Origin: Plecoglossus altivelis
Lineage: Eukaryota; Chordata; Actinopteri; Osmeriformes; Plecoglossidae
Length of the DNA stretch: 64,000 bases
Direction: 5' to 3'
Assembly: GCA_036571765.1 (NCBI GenBank)
Contig: BROE01000022.1
Coordinates: forward strand, 16,707,239-16,771,238
The position numbers and the translations under genes are program-made. Every line of letters starts with the position of its first letter. Position 1 is the first letter of the stretch. Positions 1-11,284 of this stretch are shown piece after piece. The notes under the pieces were generated by a model. The model was given only the letters and a program-made list of their open reading frames with translations, was not told where the DNA came from and made no database searches.

Positions 1-868
1 TAGAGATATCCAGCCTCAGAGATAGACTGTCTCAGTGTTAGCCTGCCTCAGTGTTAGCATGTCGCAGTGTTAGCATGTCGCAGTGTTAGCCACCCTTAGT
101 GTTAGCCAGCCTCAGTGTTAGCCTGTCTTAGTGTTAGCCAGCCTCAGTATTTGCATGTATCAGTGTTAGCCAGCCTCAGTGTTAGCATGTCACAGTGTTT
201 GCCAGCCTCAGTGTTAGCATGTCGCGGTGTTAGCCAGCCTCAGAGTTAGCATGTCTCAATGTTAGCCGGCCTCAATAATAGCCAGCTTCAGTGTTAGCAT
301 GTTGCAGTGTTAGCATGTCGCAGTGTTAACGTGTCTCAGTGTTAGTCTGCCTGAATGTTTGCCTGCCTCAGTGTTAGCCAGCCTCAGTGTTAGCATGTGG
401 CAGTGCTAGCGTGTCGCAGCTTTAACGTGTCACATTGTTAGCGTGTAGCAGTGTCAGAGTGTTGCAGTGTTATCCAGCCTCAGAGTTAGCCTGTCTCAGT
501 GTTAGCCTGCCTCAATCTTAGCCAGCCTCAGTGTTAGCGTGTCTCAGAGTTAGCCTGTCTCAGAGTTAGGCAGCCTCAGTGGCAGCTTTCATCAGTGTTA
601 GCCAGCCTCATTTTTAGCCTGTCAAACTGTTAGCGTGTCACAGTGTTAGTCTGTCTCAGTGTTAGCCAGCCTCAATGTTAGAGTATCTCTAAGTTAGCAT
701 GTCTCAGTGTTAGCATATCTCGGTGTTAGCGTGTGTCAGTGTTAGTGTGTCTCAGTGTTAGCGTGTCGCAGTGTTAGCCTACCTCAGTGTTAGCCTGTAT
801 CAGGGTAAGCCTGCTTCATTGCTAGTGTGTTTCGACGTTAGCCAGCCTCAGTGTTAGTGTGCTTCAGA
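1..868. repeat. 16-bp minisatellite (CAGTGTTAGC core)
   Basis: About 54 diverged copies of a 16-bp unit with core CAGTGTTAGC followed by a variable hexamer such as CTGCCT, ATGTCG or CAGCCT. The array is already running at base 1, so it continues to the left of the window. Copies differ by substitutions more than by length. It lies in znf804a intron 1 (antisense). No coding function is seen. Confidence 0.93.
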
Positions 869-1683
869 GTTTTAGCCGTCAGGCCTAAGCTGTTTTCACA
901 AGGTGTGTCAGTCTTGCTGCGCAGCAGAGCTCTGCCTGTCTGCCTAGTCTCTAGGGTGCGCCGTGTTTTTATAAATCACAGTAATTGCATTGCTCTCCTG
1001 ACATAAACAAGATCCACACCAGGACTAATGAACTATTATATTCTTATTGGGCAGCGGGTAACCCTGTCACATTCTCTAAACTGGGATATGGGAGGGAATA
1101 CACATATTTAGTAGTGTTTAGTTAGTCAAACATGTGCCTGTTGTTTTACATTGCCTGGACCGTTTCCAAACAGGCATTAAAACTCCCATCAAAAGACAGA
1201 GTATTTATATCCAGAGGATTAGTGACTGCGGTGAAAACAAATCCTTCAAAATCTGCTGCACAGGGGTTGCACGCCGCACACTACTCACTGCATACTGTAG
1301 CCTAGAGACCCACTTCATTCTACACACTACGCACTCCAATCTAAACACTACACACTTCGTAGGCAAAATACAGATCCACTCATATTTGAACATCCAAACC
1401 TGAGGACAGAGTCAGGCTGTGAATCTAGGACGCTTGAATATTAACACCCCCTTTTAGATGACAATATCTTCTATCTGATGGAAATTAAACATTTGATCGT
1501 TAATTATTCATGGTAGTTTCTAGAGCCCTTTAAACACCTCATCGGCAAAAGAAAACGAAAATGTATTACTGCACTATCATACTTTTAGAGATGCTTGCAT
1601 AATGTAGAAAATATTAGCTTTGCAAATTGTCTCCAAAAATGCTGTTTTAAATTCATGTATGCTGTGTATCCAGCAAAGAGAGT
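869..1683. other. unique intronic sequence
   Basis: Non-repetitive DNA, AT-rich towards its right end. No splice-bounded open frame, RNA gene or mobile element was recognised. The short open frames on either strand match nothing I know. Confidence 0.5.
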
Positions 1684-1729
1684 AATGTGTGTGTGTGTGT
1701 GTGTGTGTATGTGTGTGTGTGTGTGTGTT
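1684..1729. repeat. (GT)n microsatellite
   Basis: Two GT runs interrupted once by an AT step. Alternating purine-pyrimidine sequence, polymorphic in most fish. Confidence 0.95.
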
Positions 1730-1814
1730 GAGAGGCCAGCATGTTTGCAAAAAGCCTCTACTAAATGAACAAATGATCTGTGAGGACTGAAACAGGAGAG
1801 GAGGTCAGTTTACA

Positions 1815-3012
1815 CCATCTCCACTGTCACTGTGCTCCACCCTGGTGCCCAACACACCACACTGTCACTGTGCTCCACCCCTGGGCCCCACCAACACACC
1901 ACACTGTCCACTGTGCTCCACCCTCTGCCCAACACACCACACTGTCACTGTGCTCCACCCTGGTGCCCAACACACCACACTGTCACTGTGCTCCACACTG
2001 GTACTGAGTACACCACACTGTCACTGTGCTCCACCCTGCTCCCCAACACACCACACTGTCACTGTGCTCCACACTGGTACTGAACACACCACACTGTCAC
2101 TGTGCTCCACCCTGGTACCCAACACACCACACTGTCACTGTGCTCCACCCAGGTGCCCAACACACCACACTGTCACTGTGCTCCACCCAGGTGCCAAACA
2201 CACCACACTGTCACTGTGCTCCACCCTGGTGCCCAACACACCACACTGTCACTGTGCTCCACACTGGTGCTCAACACACCACACTGTCACTGTGCTCCAC
2301 ACTGGTACTGAACACACCACACTGTCACTGTGCTCCACCCTGGTACCCAACACACCACACTGTCACTGTGCTCCACCCTGGTGCCCAACACACCACACTG
2401 TCACTGTGCTCCACCCAGGTGCCCAACACACCACAATGTCACTGTGCTCCACTCAGGTACCCAACACACCACACTGTCACTGTGCTCCACCCAGGTGCCC
2501 AACACACCACACTGTCACTGTGCTCCACCCAGGTGCCCAACACACCACAATGTCACTGTGCTCCACACTGGTACCCAACATACCACACTGTCACTGTGCT
2601 CCACCCTGGTGCCCAACACACCACACTGTCACTGTGCTCCACCCTGGTGCCCAACACACCACACTGTCACTGTGCTCCACCCTGCTCCCCAACACACCAC
2701 ACTGTCACTGTGCTCCACCCTGGTGCCCAACACACCACACTGTCACTGTGCTCCACCCAGGTGCCCAACACACCACACTGTCACTGTGCTCCACCCTGGT
2801 GCCCAACACACCACACTGTCACTGTGCTCCACACTGGTACTGAACACACCACACTGTCACTGTGCTCCACCCTGGTACCCAACATACCACACTGTCACTG
2901 TGCTCTACCCTGCTCCCCAACACACCACACTGTCACTGTGCTCCACCCTGGTACCCAACATACCACACTGTCACTGTGCTCCACCCTGGTACCCAACATA
3001 CCACACTGCTCC
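1815..3012. repeat. 38-bp minisatellite (GTGCTCCACCCTGGTGCCC core)
   Basis: About 31 copies of a 38-bp unit containing GTGCTCCACCCTGGTGCCC followed by AACACACCACACTGTCACT. Variants change the TGGT/AGGT/TGCT position. Because 38 is not a multiple of 3 and the unit lacks stops in every forward frame, three overlapping plus-strand open frames of up to 355 codons arise, all with a 38-residue period. They have no start context or splice sites and are repeat artefacts. Confidence 0.95.
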
Positions 3013-3149
3013 ATCTGCACAGACATTAATCACAGGGTAATAACACAATCAGACTGGCTTCATGAGCAGCTATCATCATCAAACTCTGTGTGATGATGAA
3101 GCTGCTTTGAGCTGTCTCTGGGGATGCAGGCCAGGAAGCGTGAGAGGTG

Positions 3150-3150
<1 letters not shown>

Positions 3151-3189
<39 letters not shown>

Positions 3190-3239
3190 GAGAATCGTGT
3201 CTATGTGTGTCTGTGTGTGTGTGTGTGTGTGTGTGTCTG
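3151..3239. repeat. (GT)n microsatellite, compound
   Basis: Two GT runs separated by a GCGCGC and AGAATCGTGTCTA interruption. The CG/GT alternation is Z-DNA-prone. Confidence 0.93.
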
Positions 3240-3542
3240 AGTAAGTGGTGGGGGGGAGGTGGTGTTCCCCCAGCGCTGTTCATCACAGAGGCGTCCTCAT
3301 TAACATCGTTGATTGCGTAATTATGATATCAAAACCATTAACACGCCGTTTGATGGGAAATTCACGTTTGCATTCCAGGAACTCAGTCTTCTTCTCAATC
3401 GCTCGCTACCTTTTAGCGGAACGATCTCGTCTGACTCTCCAGGAGATCACACTTCTCCAGAACGACTGGTTACATTTTGAATACTTACAGAAGCATTAAA
3501 TTGTTAGTGGAACTTTCTTCAGTACTGTGATCATGCATACAG
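3240..3542. other. unique intronic sequence
   Basis: Unique DNA with no recognisable gene. It ends where the Tc1-like terminal repeat begins. Confidence 0.45.
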
Positions 3543-3900
3543 GTTATAGACAAAAGTCTTTGGACGTCTGCATATTACACCTACAGGAGCTTTTCTGGCA
3601 TCCAGAAGTAATTAAAATTCACAGGCCTTAATATTGGGTTAGTGCCCCTTTTAAAGCTAAAAGCCTCCACTCTTATTGGGAATTTGTTCTGAGAGATTTT
3701 GAAGTGTGTCTGTGGGAATGTGAGCCAATTTAGCCACGAGAGCATTGGGGAGTTTGTACACTGCTGTTGGGTGATTAGACCTGGCTTGCAGATGGCGTTA
3801 GAATTGATCCCAAATGTGCTTGATGATGTTTAGGTCAGAGATCTGTGTAAGCCAGTCAGGTTGTATCACACCGAACTCAAAACATTTCTGTACAGCCTTC
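3543..3900 (-). pseudogene. Tc1/mariner transposon 3' relic (broken transposase C-terminus plus one terminal repeat)
   Basis: The left edge, TATAGACAAAAGTCTTTGGA, resembles the terminal repeat of common fish Tc1-like elements. Minus-strand translation gives pieces of the DDE transposase C-terminus: DLNIIKHIWDQF at about 3803-3835 (family pattern DLNPIEHLWDEL) and the downstream motif IPTDTLQNL. In the family the acidic residue after NPI is the third catalytic residue; here it is lysine, and in-frame stops and shifts break the frame. Homology stops near 3900, so the N-terminal helix-turn-helix half and the other terminal repeat are missing. The copy is dead. Family assignment is from remembered consensus. 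Confidence 0.8.
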
Positions 3901-4435
3901 CTGTCATACTTGTCATAAAGGCTCCTGTGGCAGTAACAGGTAGGTGTTCTAATGCTCTTATCTGTCTAGTGTATTTACTCCAGAAGTATCTCAAGCACAC
4001 TGACTTGTATAAAACCCCAGTGCAGTACCTTAAACTCAGCTTAAACTTATACAACCTTCTCCAGGGAGCTATTTAGCTTTTACAGCATCTTAGTTATCCT
4101 AAGATGCTCTGCCTCAGCTTGTTCCAAACATGGCAAACCCCAGTGTGCAGTGACGGGCTTCAACTGAGCCCGTGTTTAACAGCAGCCTGTCTTTGAATGC
4201 AAAATCATTATGCTGTTTAATTCTCCTTATAGCTTTGTCGATGCAGGGTCGGTAGTGGCAAAAAGGACAGGGTCATCAGTATTGATCCATCCTTTTATCT
4301 GTGAGTGATTCCTCTGGCCTGGCTCCGGCTTGTGGTTAATGCAGCCAGACTGTTACCTCCCCGGTTGCTCTGTTGATGGATGTTCCTACATCAGATTTGT
4401 GAATACCTTTAGTGTCCAATGGGTTCATAATTCTC
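3901..4435. other. unique intronic sequence
   Basis: Unique DNA right of the transposon relic. Open frames on both strands at 3860-4076 are antisense shadows of each other and match nothing. Confidence 0.4.
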
Positions 4436-4631
4436 CCTCCTTCTCTCTTCTATTCCTCCATTGGCAATTTCTCTCTCCCTGCATTTTACTCTTCTCTCTT
4501 TCCTATCTGTCTCTCACCGTTTCTCACTCTTTCTATCTGTCCACCTCTATCCCTCCCCCCCTCCCTTCCCCCTCCCCCCCGGCCTGTCTCTTCCTGTCTG
4601 TCTTACCCTCTCTGACTCTCTTCCTCTTCAG
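4436..4631. repeat. polypyrimidine (CT-rich) tract
   Basis: About 195 bp of mostly C and T, with CTCCC and TCTCTT blocks. It produces Ser/Pro/Leu-rich artefact frames. Confidence 0.85.
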
Positions 4632-4839
4632 TCTCATCGCTGCAGTCTTCTAGACAGGCAGAGAGGTGAGATCACACAGGCCCTCAGTGAGTTGGATGGA
4701 TTAGGGGCACAAGAATGAAGAGACGAATACGAGAATGAAGAGATGAATTAGCTTCAAAACATCGCAATTAGGAAATCTTTCGACTTTCAGCTTTCTACGG
4801 GCTTGTTAGACCGCATCAATCGGCTCTGGATGAAATCGC

Positions 4840-4945
4840 AGAAGGAGGGCAGGGGAGAGGAGTTCAGAAGAAAATGGTTGAGGAGAGGAAAGGAGGGAAG
4901 GAGAGGGGAGGGGAGAGATGAGGGAAAGAGAGGGGAGGACTGTGA
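4840..4945. repeat. purine-rich (GGGAGA)n tract
   Basis: AG-only stretches built on GAGGGGAGAG. Low complexity, no gene. Confidence 0.8.
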
Positions 4946-5767
4946 TTGGCATCTAGTCCTCCAGGAACGAAGGAATCAACTAACATTATTTGAACATCAC
5001 ACTCCTCTTCAAGAGAAACAGTGCCCCCCCCTCCCCACCCCAAGGAAATCAAAGGGAGAACCCCGCCCAGACAGAGAAAGCTGCACATTTCTAATCTGCA
5101 ATCAGAGAAGCAGGTGAAGGAACATCTCCTGTTCAAAGACACACCGGAGGAAACAATCCAATCAGGATCAGTCACTGTAATTACAGAGACGTTGTAGATT
5201 ACAGACGAAACTAAGAGAGTCTAGGTCGATAGATCCTATCAATAATGTGATCACCTGTCTCACCTGGACCAGACCTGAACTGCAGAACACGCACGGAACG
5301 CTAAACAGCGGATCAGGCCTCCTTTGAAACATTTAGTCTGAGCGATGAACAAAGACACGATTCTCTGACTCTCCATCGACTCAAATCAAACTAAGTAGAA
5401 TATGACGCGAAGTGGAACAGATGCAGTTAGAAACGTTTGGTGTGAGATGACTAATGTGGTGCTAGCAGGCTGCGTAAGGTGAAGGCTGGGAGGCAGGGAT
5501 GTGAGAGACTGAGAGGCTGGGAGACTTAGAGGCCAGGGCACAGAGAAGGCAGTCATGGAAGATGTTGTGAGGGGGGGGGGGTCTATGGGAAAGTTCAAGC
5601 AGGACGCCATCATAACTGGCTCATTGACTCCCTAGTTCGTTTTCCCAGCCACTCCATCTTCATCTTCTCCATCTTTGCCGCCTTCTTTACTACTTCAGTT
5701 GAACCCCTGATCCACAGAGAGCTGCTCTCTCTCTTCACAATCCTGCAGACCAGAGAGCTAGCTATGC
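4946..5767. other. unique intronic sequence
   Basis: Mixed unique DNA with a short G run near 5570-5581. No gene recognised. Confidence 0.4.
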
Positions 5768-5937
5768 TCCTCCCCCATCTCTTCTTTCTCTTCCTTTCTC
5801 CTCTCCTCTTCTCTCCTCTTCTCTCATTATTCTCTCTTCTCTCCTCTCCTATTCTCTCTTCTCCTCTTCTCTCCTCTCCTCTCTTATTCTCTCTTCTCCT
5901 CTTCTCTCCTCTCCTCCTCTTCTCTTCTCTCCTCTAC
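5768..5937. repeat. CTCTTCTCTCCTCTC polypyrimidine repeat
   Basis: Irregular tandem of TCTCCTCT and TCTTCTCC elements, almost free of purines. Confidence 0.9.
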
Positions 5938-6280
5938 AATACTGGCTTGACTCTTAACTCATGACAACGGTTTTAGTCGCCCCAGCTGGTGGATGGGTAG
6001 TGCCTTAACAGTCACTCTGTCTGTCTGGTCTCCATGGTGACATGGTTGTCATCACGACACTGTAGTGTAAGTGCTGCCGTCTGTCCAGAGATCTCTCCCT
6101 CCCACGCCCTCGCGGCCCAGAACCACCCGCCTTGACTTTTGATTGGCTGAAGTCTCAATTGTATCTCACATGTCTGTGCGTGTTGCTGTGAACATGCTAA
6201 TGCGTGTGTACTTTTGGGATGCACAAGGGTATCTGTGCATACACATTTTGTGAGCGTGTTTGTGAGGCCCTTCAGCGTGT

Positions 6281-6633
6281 CTGTGTAAATGGCGTGCATG
6301 CACCTCCATGTCCATGCATGCACAGCTTGCTCCATGTCAGCGTGACCTTGCTTTGGAGCGCCACCTGTGTCAGGGGGTATGATCTGTCTCAGGCTCACTC
6401 TCTGACTGGGGGCCACAGAGTGGAGGAGCCTTGCTATAAACTACACAAGGAGGAATAATCCTTAACAAGGCCAAACGGAGACACTTCAAAGCAGCTGAAA
6501 CAGTCTGAGCTTTGATGAAATGATATGTGATTACCATTTTTATGTCCCTAAGCTCCTCCTGGCTCCACCTCCAGCGAGAACTGGAGCAGACAGAGAGAGG
6601 AGGGAACGAGAGGGGAAATGCAGAAAGGTGGGG
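6281..6633. repeat. duplicated segment, copy A (left of gap)
   Basis: From about 6295 this block matches 6917 onward almost base for base for more than 220 bp, including the run CCACCTGTGTCAGGGGGTAT. Beyond about 6516 the two copies drift by small indels. It runs straight into the N gap, the usual signature of two contig ends that overlap but were not merged. Confidence 0.9.
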
Positions 6634-6866
6634 NNNNNNNNNNNNNNNNNNNNNNNNNNNNNNNNNNNNNNNNNNNNNNNNNNNNNNNNNNNNNNNNNNN
6701 NNNNNNNNNNNNNNNNNNNNNNNNNNNNNNNNNNNNNNNNNNNNNNNNNNNNNNNNNNNNNNNNNNNNNNNNNNNNNNNNNNNNNNNNNNNNNNNNNNNN
6801 NNNNNNNNNNNNNNNNNNNNNNNNNNNNNNNNNNNNNNNNNNNNNNNNNNNNNNNNNNNNNNNNNN
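6634..6866. other. assembly gap (233 N)
   Basis: A run of 233 N. Long X-containing open frames crossing it are artefacts. Confidence 0.99.
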
Positions 6867-6868
6867 GT

Positions 6869-7240
6869 CCTGTGTACTAAATGGCGTGCATGCAACCTGC
6901 CAGTCGCATTCGAAGTGCATGCACCTCCATGTCCATGCATTCACAGCTTGCTCCATGTCAGCGTGACCTTGCTTTGGAGCGCCACCTGTGTCAGGGGGTA
7001 TGATCTGTCTCAGGCTCACTCTCTGACTGGGGGCCACAGAGTGGAGGAGCCTTGCTATAAACTACACAAGGAGGAATAATCCTTAACAAGGCCAAACGGA
7101 GACACTTCAAAGCAGCTGAAACAGTTCTGAGCTGGGGAGAAATGATATGATTACCATTTTAATGTCCCTTAAGCGCCTCCTTGCTCCCTCTCACGAAACT
7201 GGAGCAGCGAGAGAGAGGAGAGAGAGGGGGGAGGGGGGAG
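6869..7240. repeat. duplicated segment, copy B (right of gap)
   Basis: Second copy of the 6281-6633 block. It starts with CTGTGTACTAAATGGCGTGC, carries about 29 extra bases (roughly 6892-6920) absent from copy A, then matches copy A closely to about 7125. It degrades into the purine-rich tract that follows. Confidence 0.88.
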
Positions 7241-7344
7241 AGGGAGGGTAGGGGGGCTTGGAAGGATGTGGAGGGAGTGTGAGGGGGTGGAGAAGGAGTG
7301 TGGGGGGCGTGGAGAGGGAGTGTGGGAGAGGGTGACAGAGAGAG

Positions 7345-7376
<32 letters not shown>

Positions 7377-7392
7377 CGGCGAGAGAGCAGTA
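7200..7392. repeat. purine-rich (GA/GGGGA) tract
   Basis: About 190 bp of G and A with GGAGGGGGG, GTGTGGGGGG and GAGAGAGA blocks. Confidence 0.85.
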
Positions 7393-8004
7393 ATGACCCA
7401 GTTCAACAAGCCCCGGAGCTCTGCTCAAGCCAACGCTAGAAACCGATCAAAACAACGACGATGCCAATCAGCACGGCCGAGCTGGCTCAGAACCACACAC
7501 CTGCCATGTAGGGACGCCACCCCTCTCCCACTCCCCCCCCCCAGTCCAAACCCTCAGAGACACTGCAACCCGGTTCGACCTGGGCTCGGCATCCCAGAAG
7601 GCCGCAGCAGATCGGTTCCCATCTTTAGTCATTGTGTGTTATTCGTCTCCCACGCCCCCCTGCCGAGCGCAGCCGCGATGGGGAAGAGCTGGCGGGATCG
7701 TCCCTCCGCGCTGGTCGTCCCTTCCGGATGCCTCGCTCCTACATACGAGCACATCTCGACCAACCTCCGGTTGCAAGTGATAGGAGACCTCAGAGAGGCT
7801 CAAGTGTTCTGCCCCTGCAGCTCATCACAGGAAGTTGTCATCCTTCCTTTCCCCCCATGCTGGGAGACTCGTAGTCAACGAGAGAGGTGTTCCTGCTTTA
7901 GCTGTCCGCTCCCGTCTACACACTCTGCCCACACGGTCTGTCTCACCAGCCTGCGGAGGGGGACAATCACTTCCTTGGAGCTCGTTCTGACTGTCTGGAG
8001 ATGA
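7393..8004 (+). other. unassigned 203-codon open frame in unique DNA
   Basis: A frame of 203 codons in non-repetitive, moderately CpG-containing sequence. It has no recognisable domain, signal peptide or membrane segment, and its composition (Pro, Ser, Arg, Cys) is what GC-rich non-coding DNA gives. It sits antisense in znf804a intron 1 with no clear splice framework. I think it is probably chance; protein similarity in other fish would overturn that. Confidence 0.15.
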
Positions 8005-8017
8005 GATCTTTCTGCAA

Positions 8018-8290
8018 GTACAGAGACGCTGATAATCTGAGGATGCTGACAATCTGGAGATACTGTCATGGTAATATAGATAGTAATCTTGTAATCTGGA
8101 GATGCTGGAGATGCTGTCATGGTAATATGGATGGATTAGTAATCTGGAGATGCTGTCATGGTAATATAGATAGTAATCTTGTAATCTGGAGACGCTGGAG
8201 ATGCTGTTATGGTAATATGGATAGATTAGTAATCTGGAGATGCTGTCATGGTAATCTGGATAGACTAGTAATCTGGAGATGCTGTCATGG
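8018..8290. repeat. degenerate minisatellite (AATCTGGAGATGCTGTCATGG)
   Basis: Six or more irregular copies of a module with TCTGGAGATGCTGTCATGG followed by TAATATAGATAGTAATC or TAATATGGATAGATTAG variants. Unit length varies because the inner GGAGATGCT element is sometimes doubled. Confidence 0.85.
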
Positions 8291-8324
8291 TTTTCTAAAA
8301 ATGATACTCAAACTGTTGGTTTAT

Positions 8325-8727
8325 CAGCTCTGCTCTCTGGGTAGTGAGAGTAGATACCCCCTCCTCCAGCTCTGCTCTCTGGCTAGTGAGAGTAGATACC
8401 CCCTCCTCCAGCTCTGCTCTCTGGGTAGTGAGAGTAGATACCCCCTCCTCCAGCTCCACTCTTTGGGTAGTGAGAGTAGATACCCCCTCCTCCAGCTCTG
8501 CTCTCTGGGTAGTGAGAGTAGATACTCCCTCCTCCAGCTCCACTCTTTGGGTAGTGAGAGTAGATACCCCCTCCTCCAGCTCTGCTCTCTGGGTAGTGAG
8601 AGTAGATACCCCCTCCTCCAGCTCTGCTCTCTGGCTAGTGAGAGTAGATACCCCCCTCCTCCAGCTCTGCTCTCTGGGTAGTGAAAGTAGATACCCCCCT
8701 CCTCCAGCTCTGCTCTCTGGGAGTGTG
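8325..8727. repeat. 42-bp minisatellite
   Basis: About nine copies of a 42-bp unit with CTCTGGGTAGTGAGAGTAGA followed by TACCCCCTCCTCCAGCTCTG. Since 42 is 14 codons, plus and minus frames stay open; the minus frame reads as 14-residue repeats (RAELEEGVSTLTTQ) and looks falsely like a coiled coil. The C run changes from 5 to 6 in the last two copies and shifts the frame, which argues against coding constraint. Confidence 0.93.
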
Positions 8728-9778
8728 GATGCACTGCAGTGGGCGGAGCTCTTAGCGCCTCTCTCCACGGACGATCTCCCCTGCTGTGTCGTCTCCACGA
8801 CACGGCCCCGTGACTCGTGCAGCTAAATGAGGCTGCATGCCTAATTGCTTGTAAAAACAATTTTCCTCCAAAGAGGCTTCAGCAGCGCCGGTGGATATCC
8901 TACGAGGCAATTATGACGAGCAGGATGAGTGTGAGAGGGAAGGAGCGCTCCTCTGTATCCGAATCAAGATCTCCCAGTGGCTGTCTAACGTGGTGATTAG
9001 CTCTGAGAGCCAGAGATTAAACGTGTTTGCCTGATTGCACGGAGATGTTTTCGAAAGGTCATAGTGTTTTTTGTTTTCCGATACACTCCCCTCTGAAGGG
9101 CCCTGAGGGTATGCAGTGTCTTCATGTCTATTCCAAAGCAAATCTTTGGCTTGTTGTCTCGGGTGGTAAATATCTTGCTGTGCTTCGACATGCGCCAGTC
9201 AAGTATCGCTTGCCGGAAGAACTATGAGAATGTAGCATACTTAGATGATCAGGCACCACACAATTGGTAGCCTACAGGTAGTTTGCGCTTTGCATAAAGG
9301 TTGCATTAACAAGTCCATAACTATATAGGAATTTCTGAAACGAATACAGGGTTGTTGTTGCTGTGGAGTTTCGTGGGAGTTAATGTCACCTTCGTGTAAA
9401 GTGTTGCCGCCTACCACATTCGGAACAGCTGTTGTTGAAGGAAAAGGATGGTGTTTCGCCTTGAGTTCTGAACTCCATCCTATTCTACCAACCGTCGCTT
9501 CTGGAAAACGTCGAGTTCAATTAGAACATTGCTAATAAGCAGTCTTGTTGCCAAGGATTGTTGCCAGGGTGGTAAACTGGGCCCAAGCGAAAAGAAAAAA
9601 TATATAAAAAATGTACAAACATGCATATATTCATATGTATAAGTTGTGAAGTGTGTGTAAGTACAAAAACTGCAGATTTTAAGCACGCTTCTAGTAATTA
9701 CATGATCAAAATGTTTAATCTCTTAGTTAATACATTTAAATTTAATGTCATTGCACTCTTTTTGCCAGTGAAACCTAC
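8728..9778. other. unique intronic sequence, AT-rich block
   Basis: Mostly AT-rich unique DNA. The part around 8825-8870 (CTAATTGCTTG and a run of A/T words) resembles conserved non-coding DNA in base composition only. No gene recognised. Confidence 0.35.
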
Positions 9779-10041
9779 CTTCACTGCCTCACACCCAGAC
9801 CCAGGCTTCACTACCTCACACCCAGACCCAGGCTTCACTGCCTCACACCCTGACCCAGGCTTCACTGCCTCACACCCAGACCCAGGCTTCACTACCTCAC
9901 ACCCAGACCCAGGCTTCACTGCCTCACACCCAGACCCAGGCTTCACTGCCTCACACCCAGACCCAGGCTTCACTGCCTCACACCCAAACCCAGGCTTCAC
10001 TGCCTCACACCCAGACCCAGGCTTCACTGCCTCACACCCAA
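9779..10041. repeat. 27-bp minisatellite
   Basis: Nearly ten copies of a 27-bp unit (TTCACTGCCTCACACCCAGA then CCCAGGC). As 27 is nine codons, both strands are open: FTASHPDPG on plus, KPGSGCEAV on minus. No splice or start context; an artefact frame. Confidence 0.94.
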
Positions 10042-10920
10042 TAGTATCACTGTCAGATCGAACTGACTGGTAACTGCTGTTTAAAAATGACAGGTTGCAG
10101 CTGTTTGATGTAAAGTAGGCTTGTTCCCAGACAGCTGGTCTGTGAGTCAGTTAGAACAACTTGGCCACAAGAAACACATCTATGTCAGAATTGATCACCT
10201 GGCTCCGACCTCTTTCTGCACCTCTTCGTCTCTCCTCTTCGGCTCTTCCTCCCTACCTCCCCACCCTTACTTCCCCTTCCTCCCTGTTACCTTGCACTCC
10301 ACAACTTCGTCTCTCTTCCTACCTTTGCGGCCAACCAGCCGAGGCCAACTCAGTTCAGAACTCGTACATATGTCACTTCCCCATATCCTTTTAGGAAGGG
10401 TTACGTGTGATCGCAGTGTCCTGCCTTTCTTGGCTGGTAGTGTCGCGCCTGAAGTGCTCTCTAGTTTCTGATGAGTATGAGGGATCGGGGGGCGGTTCAC
10501 ACCCCCATATACAATTCCCGTATGATCCTGGCTATCATCTGGTCTTGGTCTAGGTCGTCCTTAGAGCATCCGTTCTCATTGGCATCTCGGATAGGGTGGC
10601 TTCGTAAGAACTGCTTGTTCTGGCGATCGGCCGCGTTAGGGGGGGGCTTGTGCGAAGCGCGTGGTTTAGGTCTTTCTGAAGGTGATAGTACGCAGTTATT
10701 TCAATAGGGGTGGAGGCGGCGAATTGTCGCCAACGGCAACGTCTCCCGAGGTCTCCCCTGCGGGTTATGAGAGATGCAACTCTCCTGAGATCATTACTAA
10801 TCGGGTGTCAGGCTGTTCTGCAGCCCACAGCCCGAGCATGAAACCGGACACCGCACTCGACAAGGTGGCGTTGGGTCGCGGGTGCGTGGTATGGGGGCGA
10901 ACATCTGATTTATAATGAGG
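10042..10920. other. unique block with undepleted CpG
   Basis: Unique DNA of near-random texture with frequent CG dinucleotides at moderate GC content, unlike the CpG-poor neighbours. It has several short open frames with no recognisable product. It may be poorly polished or misplaced sequence, or a block from a source without CpG decay. Confidence 0.35.
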
Positions 10921-10924
10921 GGAG

Positions 10925-11200
10925 AGCCAGTGGGATTCTTACTATCCAGCTTACTCCCCTTATCTGTCCCTCTCTCTAGCTCTCTCTCTTTCCTCTCTCT
11001 TCCTCTTCTTCTTCCTTCGTCTCTCTCTCACTCTCTCTTCATCCCTCTTCTCTCTCTTTGCCTCTCGTTTCTTCTTCTCTCTTCTTCTCTCCCTTCTCTC
11101 TCTCTCTCTCTCTTACTCCTCTTCTCTTCTTTCTCTCATGTCTTCTCTATCTTGCTTCTCGCTCGCTCTCTCACTCTCTCTCTCTCCTCATTAGTATTCA
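10925..11200. repeat. CT-rich tract
   Basis: About 275 bp dominated by TCTCTC and CTTCTT words. Ser/Leu-rich frames here are artefacts. Confidence 0.85.
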
Positions 11201-11284
11201 AACGTCAATGGGATCAAACTGGGACCGTGGAGATCCTTTCTGTCGGTCTGTCTGTCTGTCCCCCTTCTCATCTCATCGCGTGTC

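Noticed and set aside
1845..3093. Plus-strand open frames of up to 355 codons
   Set aside because: Entirely the 38-bp minisatellite; same 38-residue cycle in all three frames, no start or splice context.
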